Source: Opitutus sp. GAS368
GTDB taxonomy: Bacteria; Verrucomicrobiota; Verrucomicrobiia; Opitutales; Opitutaceae
NCBI GenBank assembly: GCA_945862035.1
Contig: CAMAXB010000230.1
Span: 1-5,107 of the forward strand
DNA: 5,107 bases
Reading direction: 5' to 3'
The notes under the pieces were generated by a model. The model saw nothing but the letters and a program-made list of their open reading frames with translations, was not told the DNA's origin and searched no databases. Below, one piece after another: positions 1 to 5,107 of this stretch. Made by a program: the position numbers and the translations under genes. The first letter of the stretch is position 1; every line of letters begins with the position of its first letter.

Positions 1-69
1 GTGTGCTCTGCAAGCTCCGGTGAGGGCCAGGACGAAGCGACAGCAAAAGTCTTGCATGAAAGCAAATGA
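1..69 (+). CDS. Possible 3' end of an upstream operon gene (partial)
   Basis: Reading from base 1, this frame is open for 22 codons and ends at TGA 67-69. The visible tail is hydrophilic and ends AKVLHESK. The stop overlaps the ATG at 66 as ATGA, the same coupling seen at two later junctions, and that is the main reason to believe the frame is coding. In Akkermansia the gene before the PilM-like gene is the pilus-like Amuc_1102, so this could be the end of its counterpart. Twenty-two residues cannot show that, and third-position GC does not separate this frame from the neighbouring open frame. Function is left open. Confidence 0.4.
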   Translation: MCSASSGEGQDEATAKVLHESK

Positions 70-76
70 TTTGCAT
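42..76. repeat. Tandem imperfect repeat of two palindromic 16-mers
   Basis: AGCAAAAGTCTTGCAT (42-57) and AGCAAATGATTTGCAT (61-76) match at 13 of 16 positions and lie 19 bp apart, start to start. Each contains an inverted repeat GCAA-N5-TTGC. In the second copy the arms extend to GCAAAT and ATTTGC around one central base (62-74). The stretch is clearly more AT-rich than its surroundings. Two dyads on nearly the same helical face are typical of an operator for a dimeric regulator. However, the region also appears to be coding, and the second copy contains the ATGA start/stop overlap. No convincing -35/-10 pair was found with it. Binding is conjecture; the repeat itself is plain in the sequence. 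Confidence 0.45.
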
Positions 77-1547
77 TGTTCTCCCCATCCCTATGCGCCC
101 GAAGCCCATTCTTGCCGCCACCGAAGTCGCTGGTGGCCTGATTACCGCGGTTTTTGAGCCTCAGCGGGGCGGATCCCTCCGCTGGGTTGGCCCCGCCCCC
201 TCGTCCGCGGCGACGGCGGGGTCCCTCCGGGCCTGCCGGTATGCGCTGCCTGCAAGCGCAGTGTGGTATCGAATGTTCCGGGTCCCTGCGGCGGTAGGAC
301 GGGGGCGCGACCGAATCATTGCCTTCGAGGCCGCGAGAGCGTTCCCGGTGGCGGGTAGCGCCCTCATTTGGGATTCCCTCGGTTCGCTCGCCTCTGGCGA
401 AGAAGCCGCCCAGTTGCTCGTTGGTCTGCGCGCGGATGAGGCGGAGGCGCGGATCGCGGGCCTGCGCTTGCAGGGTCTGAGGCCCACCCGACTGGAACCG
501 GTCGCCTCCGCGCTATATCGGAGTTTTCGTCACCTCAATCCGGGCGAGTGCCGTCCCGGCCTGCTCGTGGATTGTGGTGGAGCGACGGTTCAGGTGATGG
601 TCGTGGACGGACCTCGTTGGACGCTCCGGATCGTGGCGGAGGTTTCGTCGGCGGGAGGACCAAGTCGGTGGGACCGTATTCACCTTGAGATCGCCCGGAT
701 CACCGCGGGCCTGGGCCCCGCCCACTCGCCGGTCTGGGGTGTGGTCGCAGGAGAGCCGGCGCGAGCCTCCCTCGCGGCGGGGGCGCTGACGCTCCGCCTC
801 GGATTCCCGGTCGTGCCTTTCGACGTTTGGCCCGCCGTGCGAAAGCCGGGTGAGACCGGTCCGCCTCCGACCGACGAGCAAAGGGCGGTCCTCCCCGTCC
901 TGCTGGGCCTCGCCCTGCCGCCTGCGCGGGACGAGCAGACCCTCGTCCTGATGCCACGCGACTTGCTGGCGCAGGAGAACCGCGGTCGCCGCCGTCCCGC
1001 TCTGGTGGCGGCTTCGGCCGCCGTGGTACTTTCGCTCAGTGCCTTGGCGTGGCGCGCGGCAGAGCGGGCGGCCGAGGCGACTGAACGAAAGGAGCGTCTG
1101 CGCCGCGAACTCCCTGCCCTGCAGGAGGCGCACCGGGCGATGACCGCCAAAGTGGCCTGGGAGCGCGCGCAGCAGGAACGCCTTGTCCGGGCCCAGACCC
1201 TTCATGACACGCGAGGAGTGTGGCCCCGCTTTCTGACCGATCTGCAGCGGGCGATGGATGCGGCCGGGGATGCCTGGATTGACCGGCTGGAGCCCGGGGC
1301 ATTGACCGAGGAAGCCGGTGGTCCGTGGGTCACCGTGCACGGACGCCTGCTTGATCGCGGCACACCGGCGGGCGGGGCCAGCGAGGAGGCGCGGCGCAGC
1401 GTCAAGGCGATGTTGTCGACCCTCGGCGCGGCGCCGTCGGTCCGGCAGCTTGCGCCTGAGCGCTTTTCCCCGGATGAGCCCGGGATTCTTCGGTTTGAAC
1501 TCAGGGCGCGTCTGGGGTGGACGGCGGCGGAAGGGCGCGAACCGTGA
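66..1547 (+). CDS. PilM-PilN-like (GspL-like) bitopic inner-membrane platform protein, Amuc_1101-like
   Basis: A 493-residue protein. Residues about 11-300 look like a degenerate PilM/GspL cytoplasmic actin-like domain: LLVDCGGATVQVMVVDG (166-182) resembles the phosphate-2 loop and following strands, and PVWGVVAGEP (222-231) a later core strand. At 292-310 TLVLMPRDLL plus an arginine-rich stretch resembles the PilN cytoplasmic N-terminus (INLLP type) that binds PilM. One transmembrane helix follows (about 312-329), then a charged helix likely to form a coiled coil (330-380), then a periplasmic alpha/beta domain (about 385-487) as in PilN/GspL. PilM and PilN thus appear fused. The N-terminal segment ILAATEVAGGLITAVF lacks the usual phosphate-1 aspartate, so nucleotide binding is doubtful. 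ATG 66 was chosen for its ATGA overlap with the upstream frame; ATG 93 is an alternative, and neither has a strong ribosome-binding site. The position before the Amuc_1100-, 1099- and 1098-like genes supports the call. Confidence 0.8.
   Translation: MICIVLPIPMRPKPILAATEVAGGLITAVFEPQRGGSLRWVGPAPSSAATAGSLRACRYALPASAVWYRMFRVPAAVGRGRDRIIAFEAARAFPVAGSALIWDSLGSLASGEEAAQLLVGLRADEAEARIAGLRLQGLRPTRLEPVASALYRSFRHLNPGECRPGLLVDCGGATVQVMVVDGPRWTLRIVAEVSSAGGPSRWDRIHLEIARITAGLGPAHSPVWGVVAGEPARASLAAGALTLRLGFPVVPFDVWPAVRKPGETGPPPTDEQRAVLPVLLGLALPPARDEQTLVLMPRDLLAQENRGRRRPALVAASAAVVLSLSALAWRAAERAAEATERKERLRRELPALQEAHRAMTAKVAWERAQQERLVRAQTLHDTRGVWPRFLTDLQRAMDAAGDAWIDRLEPGALTEEAGGPWVTVHGRLLDRGTPAGGASEEARRSVKAMLSTLGAAPSVRQLAPERFSPDEPGILRFELRARLGWTAAEGREP
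1529..1535 (+). promoter_or_regulatory. Ribosome-binding site deciding the GTG 1544 start
   Basis: GGAAGGG lies 8 bases before GTG 1544. Together with the GTGA stop/start overlap it favours GTG 1544 over the in-frame ATG at 1517, which would overlap the previous gene by 31 bases, and over ATG 1556, which has no Shine-Dalgarno-like sequence at a suitable distance. Confidence 0.6.
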
Positions 1548-2410
1548 ACGCGCGAATGCCGGGAGGGGGTTCGGTTCGCTTGGAACGCGCCTTGATCCTG
1601 GGCGTGCTGGCCGCGGCGGGCTGGCTGGGCGTGGCGGAAACGAGGGCGCGACGCGCGGAGCGGGCCTGGCGTTTGCAGATTGTGCAAAGCGAGGCGCTGC
1701 CCCCGATCGAGACGGGCGCTTCGTCCTTGGCGAGCGAGCGAGGGGAGCGATGGTGGAGAGCAAGGGAAGCGCAGGCGGACCAGTGGGAGCAGGCGCTCGG
1801 TCGCGATGCCGGGTCGCCCCACAGGGTACCGCCGCAAGGCGGAGCCGATGCCTATTTTGTCCTCGCACAGCGGGTCGAGGAATTGAAGGGTCTGCTCCGT
1901 GCGGCGGGCGTGGAAACAAAGGAAGCGGAGCGCTTCGCTTTCGCATCCTATCGCTTCTCCGGTCCCCCAGCCGAGCTCGTCGCGCGGGTGATTCAGCAGC
2001 AGGAAAAGGTGGCGCGTTTAGTCGACGCGGTGGGCCACGCGCGGGCGAGCGCGCTGGTGCGGATCGAGCGGGAGGCCCGGGGCGCGGAGCGGGCAGAAAC
2101 TTTGGTGGCCGAGGATTTTTTTGTGCCGCCGATCGGGCTGAAACTTCCCCTGCCCGCGGAGTGGGCGCAGTCACTTTTCCGGGTCGCCTTCACCGGTGAG
2201 ACCGCGACTCTTCGCCAGTTTCTCGAGCGGATCAGCGAACGCTCACCGGATGGCTTTGTCCGTTGGGTGGAAGTTCGGCCGTGGAGCGATGAATCGCCGG
2301 GCCTCGTCGTCGCCCCCACGGCGCCGGCGGCTCCCCTAAAGTTCGTCGTGACCGTCGCCTTCCTTGACTGGCCGCGCGGCGCAGGCGGAGACCGGGAGGG
2401 AGGCTCATGA
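1544..2410 (+). CDS. Amuc_1100-like (PilO/GspM-like) single-pass pilus-complex protein
   Basis: A 288-residue protein from GTG 1544. It has a short cytoplasmic N-terminus, one transmembrane helix (about 16-31, ALILGVLAAAGWLGV), a long charged helix likely to form a coiled coil (32-90), and two alpha/beta segments (about 100-178 and 208-275). The helix ending in ELKGLLRAAGV (113-123), the strand FASYRFSGP (133-141) with its following helix, and FRVAFTGETATLRQFLERI (212-230) followed by VRWVEVRP (239-246) line up by eye with the same elements of Akkermansia Amuc_1100 recalled from memory, where a similar strand reads LEIAFQGDRESVLKAM. The final strand FVVTVAFLDW (267-276) fits as well. It likely sits in the inner membrane and dimerises with the preceding PilM-PilN-like protein, as PilO does with PilN. 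It shares 4 bases with both neighbours (GTGA, ATGA). The Akkermansia protein is known as a TLR2 ligand; nothing here shows that this one is. Confidence 0.82.
   Translation: MNARMPGGGSVRLERALILGVLAAAGWLGVAETRARRAERAWRLQIVQSEALPPIETGASSLASERGERWWRAREAQADQWEQALGRDAGSPHRVPPQGGADAYFVLAQRVEELKGLLRAAGVETKEAERFAFASYRFSGPPAELVARVIQQQEKVARLVDAVGHARASALVRIEREARGAERAETLVAEDFFVPPIGLKLPLPAEWAQSLFRVAFTGETATLRQFLERISERSPDGFVRWVEVRPWSDESPGLVVAPTAPAAPLKFVVTVAFLDWPRGAGGDREGGS
2394..2403 (+). promoter_or_regulatory. Strong ribosome-binding site for the Amuc_1099-like gene
   Basis: GGGAGGGAGG ends 3 bases before ATG 2407, and its first GGGAGG lies 7 bases before it. This is the strongest purine-rich ribosome-binding site in the window. 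It lies within the end of the preceding gene and fits the ATGA start. Confidence 0.7.
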
Positions 2411-3213
2411 GCATCGGCCGGACGAAGCGGGTGATGATCGCGGTTTGGGCCGCGGGCCTAGGATTGCATGCCGTCGCCGCCGATCAGCGTCCCAGCGAAA
2501 TCTTTCCGGTCGAGCCTCCCCCGGCCGCTGCCGTGTGGCCGGCACGAACGACGGGACCAGACCTCTTTGCGTCCCGCGTCGCGCCACTCGGCTCGGTGGA
2601 TCCGCAGATCGCGGCGGAGGATGATCGGGCGTCGACTGCGTTTCCGTGGGTACTCATCGCGGTGCGCGATGAATTCGCGGCGCTGCGTCTGATGGGCCAC
2701 ACGGGCACCGGACGAACCCTGCGCGGGGTCTTTGGGCTTCCCTCCGGCGGAACGGTCCTCGCAAAGGTGGGGCAGCCGGTCGGCGCGGAGGGGCTCACGG
2801 TGCGTACGCTCGAACTTCGACGCGCGCGGGAAAAGGGAAGCGCCCTGCGCCAGCTTCGGGCCGTCCTCGTCCGGGAGCCGGGCGGAGAAACGGTGACGTT
2901 AGAAACGGACCCCACGGGCGCGCCGCCGGTGCCCGGAGTAGCCGTGGTGCGGAGCAGGGTTGGCACGGCTACCGTAGAGATCCGGGTCGGAGATCGCTTC
3001 GGTCCAAAGGCCGCTCCGTTCACGGCGGGAGCGATCACGCGGGATCCCGCCACCTTGACGGTTCATTGGACGGACGGAAAGGGCCGCGAGCAAAGCGAAC
3101 GCTTGCCGTTGGTGGCGGGTGGATCGGTGCCACCGGCGAAAGGACCGCCCTGCAGCCGGCCTACTCTTGGAAAGTGCGCGGGCGTTGGCTCCTCGCCGTT
3201 CTGGGTTTGTTGA
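2407..3213 (+). CDS. Exported Amuc_1099-like periplasmic linker protein (PilP/GspC-like role)
   Basis: A 268-residue product. It begins with a clear signal peptide: basic SIGRTKR, a hydrophobic core about 9-21, and a cleavage region AVAA-DQ near 24-26. A Pro/Ala-rich linker follows (about 28-60). Residues 79-135 form a beta-rich segment (FPWVLIAVRDE, LRGVFGLPSGGTVLAKVGQP, GLTVRTLELR) with the strand/glycine pattern of the PilP/GspC homology region, which contacts the secretin N-domain. A second beta segment at 187-236 (TVEIRVGDRF, FTAGAITRDPATLTVHW, ERLPLV) may be a diverged copy. The place between the PilO-like and secretin genes is where pilP or Amuc_1099 sits. ATG 2407 has a strong ribosome-binding site and an ATGA overlap. 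The last 28 or so residues, after PLVAGG, look unlike the rest (Pro, Cys and Gly-rich, weaker third-position GC) and lie over the start region of the secretin, so the true C-terminus is uncertain. Confidence 0.72.
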   Translation: MSIGRTKRVMIAVWAAGLGLHAVAADQRPSEIFPVEPPPAAAVWPARTTGPDLFASRVAPLGSVDPQIAAEDDRASTAFPWVLIAVRDEFAALRLMGHTGTGRTLRGVFGLPSGGTVLAKVGQPVGAEGLTVRTLELRRAREKGSALRQLRAVLVREPGGETVTLETDPTGAPPVPGVAVVRSRVGTATVEIRVGDRFGPKAAPFTAGAITRDPATLTVHWTDGKGREQSERLPLVAGGSVPPAKGPPCSRPTLGKCAGVGSSPFWVC

Positions 3214-3215
3214 TG
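3118..3215 (+). other. Frame-switch and overlap zone between the Amuc_1099-like gene and the secretin
   Basis: From about 3120 the frame of the downstream secretin has more G/C at third codon positions (24 of 31 codons to 3212) than the frame of the annotated upstream gene (19 of 31). Over the preceding 20 codons the relation is reversed (10 versus 14 of 20). The secretin frame is open throughout. The upstream stop TGA 3211-3213 shares one base with an in-frame ATG at 3213 (TGATG). Possible secretin starts are GTG 3174 (keeps the signal peptide), ATG 3213 (coupled, but loses it), CTG 3150 (preceded by GAAAGGA, 5 bases away) and TTG 3066. Confidence 0.55.
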
Positions 3216-5107
3216 GGGGACGGGTCGACCCGGTTGCAGGGGGCGGACGAAGCTCCGCGCGAGGATGCGGCGACCATCATGCGCCGTGAGGCGGATCGCC
3301 AGGCGGCGCTGCTCCGTGCCTCGGATGAGACGCGCCGCCGCGCGGTGGGGTTGATGCGGGCGCGCCGGCCGGCGGAGGCGCTGGCCCTCGTGACCGATAC
3401 GCTGCGCCTGCTTCCGCTCAATCCGACCACCGAGCCGATGGTCAACTCGCTGCTTTCCCTGCGCCATCAGGGCCTGCTGCGCCGCGCCGCTGAAGAACTG
3501 GGCCGCGGGGACCTCGCGGCCGCTCGCGAGAGTTTTGCCGCCCTCCCGCCCGAAATGCAGGCGGACGACGAAGGCCGGACATTCGCTCGCCGCTTGAGCG
3601 ATGCGGAGCGCGACCCCCCGGAGCCGCCGATCGAAGTGGCGAGCCCCGACTTTGTCGCGGCCCAGCGCGGAGCCGCCGAACTGTCCGCGCGGGGCCGTAC
3701 CCAGCTCGCTGCGGGCGACTGGGAAGGGGCGCAGGAGAGCTTTCGCGAGATGGAGCGGCGCGATCCGTCTTCTGCAGAGGCGAGAAGCCGGCTCCGGGAG
3801 ATTGCCCAGCGCCGCGCGGAAGGAGGTGAGCTGAACCGAAGCCAGTCACGCTCTGAAATGCTGGCGGAGGTCGCTCAGGCCTGGCAGCGGCCGGGGGTGC
3901 GCGAGGATCGAGGCACGGATACGGCCGCCACGGACACGCAGGATAGGCCGCTGGCCGCCAAACTGGCCGCTACGATGATTCCCAGCGTGAGCTTCAACGG
4001 AGTGGACCTCGCCAGGGTCGTGGCCACGTTGAGCGAGCTCTCCGAGGAGCTCGACGTTTCCGCCGAACCGGAAAAGGGGGTCAATATCGTGCTGCTGGAT
4101 CCCGCCGAGAAGAGCCCGCTGGTCAGCCTCACGCTGCGCAACCTGTCGCTCAAACGGGTGCTGGACTTCGTGACGGACGCGGTGGGTTACCAGTATGAGA
4201 TTCAGGCGGATGCCGTCGTGGTGCGCCCGGGCGGGGAGATCAGCTCGCTCGACACGGCTTTCTTCCCGGTCGCGCGCTCGACCGTGATCCGGATGACCGG
4301 GCCTGGAGCCGTGCCCGTTCCTGCGCCGGCCTCCGCCGCCGATCCCTTCGCCTTCGCGCCGCTCGCGGCCGCCGCACCGGTCGCGAGCGAGGCGCAGAGT
4401 CTGCGCGGGTTTCTGCAGCAGGCCGGAGTGAACTTTGACAGCGTGGCGGGCTCGAGCCTCGCCTACGACGGATCCGCGATGATCGTGACTCAGACCACGC
4501 GGAATCTTGAGCGCATCCGCAACATCCTCAATCGCTACAACGACGTTCGGCAGGTCGAGATCGAGGCCAAGTTCATCGAGGTGCAGGAAGGCGCTTTGGA
4601 GGAACTCGGGATCACGTGGAATGTCACCCGGCGTGGTCCGCCGCTCGTGGATGCTGCTTCGGGCGCGCCTCTGCTCGGTGCGACGGGGCGCCCGGTCTAC
4701 TCGGCGCAGGAGGTTTATAGTTCCGTGGGCAATCGCTCGCTGGCGGATGCCTACCGGAACTCAAGCAATGGAAATGCGATCCTGATCGACGGCCAGCCGG
4801 TCGCGAGCACTGCGCCGCCCACCTTTCCGGGCGCGGTGCTGCTGGGTGGCGCGGGGGCGGCGCTGGCGGACGTCCGCAGCGTGGTCGCGGACTTTGACGT
4901 CAACGCCATCGTTCGCGCCCTCTCCCAAAAGCAGGGCACCGATCTGCTGAGCGCACCCAAGGTCACGGTGCTGTCGGGCAATCCGGCCAACATCGTCGTC
5001 GCGCAGGAACTGCGCTATCCGCAGAGCTTCGGGGAGATTCAGAGTCAGGTCGGCTCCAGTAATAGCTCAGGTTCGTCCGGCTCCGCCGGCGTGACCGTGA
5101 CGGCGGG
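3174..5107 (+). CDS. Outer-membrane secretin, Amuc_1098-like (PilQ/GspD superfamily), 3' end missing
   Basis: About 644 codons are present, with no stop before the window edge. Numbering is from GTG 3174. A signal peptide (RGRWLLAVLGLLMG, cleavage near residue 24) directs export. TPR-like helices follow (about 53-86, 99-127, 168-204), the last with a classic AAGDWEGAQESF core. A polar linker leads to an STN/N0-like domain (about 269-355: VSFNGVDL, VSLTLRNLSLKRVLDFVTDA, GYQYEI, AVVVRP). After a Pro/Ala linker (374-409) comes an N-domain (410-459) running into the secretin core at QVEIEAKFIEV (460-470) and LGITW. The hallmark LSAPKVTVLSGNPA is at 592-605, followed by IVVAQELRYP. It should form the multimeric channel contacted by the preceding periplasmic protein. 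A Ser/Gly-rich loop begins just before the cut; the last beta strands lie outside the window. GTG 3174 was chosen because it keeps the signal peptide; its ribosome-binding site is poor, so the start is uncertain but the identity is not. Confidence 0.9.
   Translation, partial: MRGRWLLAVLGLLMGDGSTRLQGADEAPREDAATIMRREADRQAALLRASDETRRRAVGLMRARRPAEALALVTDTLRLLPLNPTTEPMVNSLLSLRHQGLLRRAAEELGRGDLAAARESFAALPPEMQADDEGRTFARRLSDAERDPPEPPIEVASPDFVAAQRGAAELSARGRTQLAAGDWEGAQESFREMERRDPSSAEARSRLREIAQRRAEGGELNRSQSRSEMLAEVAQAWQRPGVREDRGTDTAATDTQDRPLAAKLAATMIPSVSFNGVDLARVVATLSELSEELDVSAEPEKGVNIVLLDPAEKSPLVSLTLRNLSLKRVLDFVTDAVGYQYEIQADAVVVRPGGEISSLDTAFFPVARSTVIRMTGPGAVPVPAPASAADPFAFAPLAAAAPVASEAQSLRGFLQQAGVNFDSVAGSSLAYDGSAMIVTQTTRNLERIRNILNRYNDVRQVEIEAKFIEVQEGALEELGITWNVTRRGPPLVDAASGAPLLGATGRPVYSAQEVYSSVGNRSLADAYRNSSNGNAILIDGQPVASTAPPTFPGAVLLGGAGAALADVRSVVADFDVNAIVRALSQKQGTDLLSAPKVTVLSGNPANIVVAQELRYPQSFGEIQSQVGSSNSSGSSGSAGVTVTA

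Noticed and set aside
52..80. TTGCAT as a -35 element of a promoter for the first full gene
   Set aside because: No acceptable -10 hexamer lies about 17 bases downstream of either TTGCAT copy, and the ATGA overlap suggests the gene is co-transcribed with the one before it.
1517..1543. Extended N-terminus of the Amuc_1100-like protein from ATG 1517
   Set aside because: It would overlap the previous gene by 31 bases. GTG 1544 gives a GTGA overlap with GGAAGGG 8 bases upstream.
513..2174. A 553-codon open frame on the minus strand, antisense to the PilM-PilN-like and Amuc_1100-like genes
   Set aside because: It is rich in Arg, Pro, Ala and Ser with no recognisable domain, lies antisense to two well-supported genes, and is the usual by-product of high GC with few stop codons.
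1318..2199. A 293-codon plus-strand open frame overlapping genes 1 and 2
   Set aside because: Its product is dominated by Gly, Arg and Ala with no hydrophobic core or motif, and both underlying genes match known families in another frame.
4031..4052. Inverted repeat around two GAGCTC hexamers inside the secretin gene
   Set aside because: GAGCTC is self-palindromic and encodes ordinary Glu-Leu residues (LSELSEELDV) within a well-supported helix; there is no reason to see a terminator or regulatory site.
3442..4153. Several minus-strand and alternate-frame open frames within the secretin gene
   Set aside because: The secretin frame carries conserved motifs throughout; the others are Arg/Ser/Pro-rich shadows without domains.

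Overview
The window is GC-rich, and nearly all of it is plus-strand coding sequence for an envelope-spanning pilus-like or type II secretion-like assembly. The best match from memory is the Amuc_1098 to Amuc_1102 locus of Akkermansia muciniphila and its homologues across the Verrucomicrobiota. The strong GC bias and the divergence from Akkermansia suggest a GC-rich verrucomicrobial lineage (Opitutae-like), but the taxon is an inference from gene content and order.

Layout. 1-69: possible tail of an upstream gene, ending in an ATGA overlap with the next gene. 66-1547: bitopic inner-membrane protein that joins a PilM-like actin fold to a PilN-like transmembrane and periplasmic part, the GspL-type arrangement (Amuc_1101-like). 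1544-2410 (GTG start inside a GTGA overlap): single-pass PilO/GspM-like protein of the Amuc_1100 family. 2407-3213 (ATGA overlap): exported Amuc_1099-like protein with beta-rich segments like the PilP/GspC periplasmic region. 3174 to the window end: large 5' part of an outer-membrane secretin (Amuc_1098-like, PilQ/GspD superfamily), which starts inside the tail of the previous gene and runs off the window unfinished. No gap between genes is long enough to hold another gene, and I see no RNA gene, mobile element, CRISPR array or terminator.

How they fit together. In type IV pilus and type II secretion machines, PilM/PilN/PilO (GspL/GspM) form the inner-membrane platform, PilP (GspC) crosses the periplasm, and PilQ (GspD) is the outer-membrane channel. 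The four main genes supply these roles in that order, and tight overlaps suggest one translationally coupled operon. No pilin, ATPase, PilC-like platform protein or prepilin peptidase is visible here.

Points worth a second look: the degenerate nucleotide-binding loop of the PilM-like domain, the gene 3/secretin junction where the coding signal changes frame before the annotated stop, a tandem palindromic repeat at the start of the first full gene, and a TPR-bearing secretin N-terminus.
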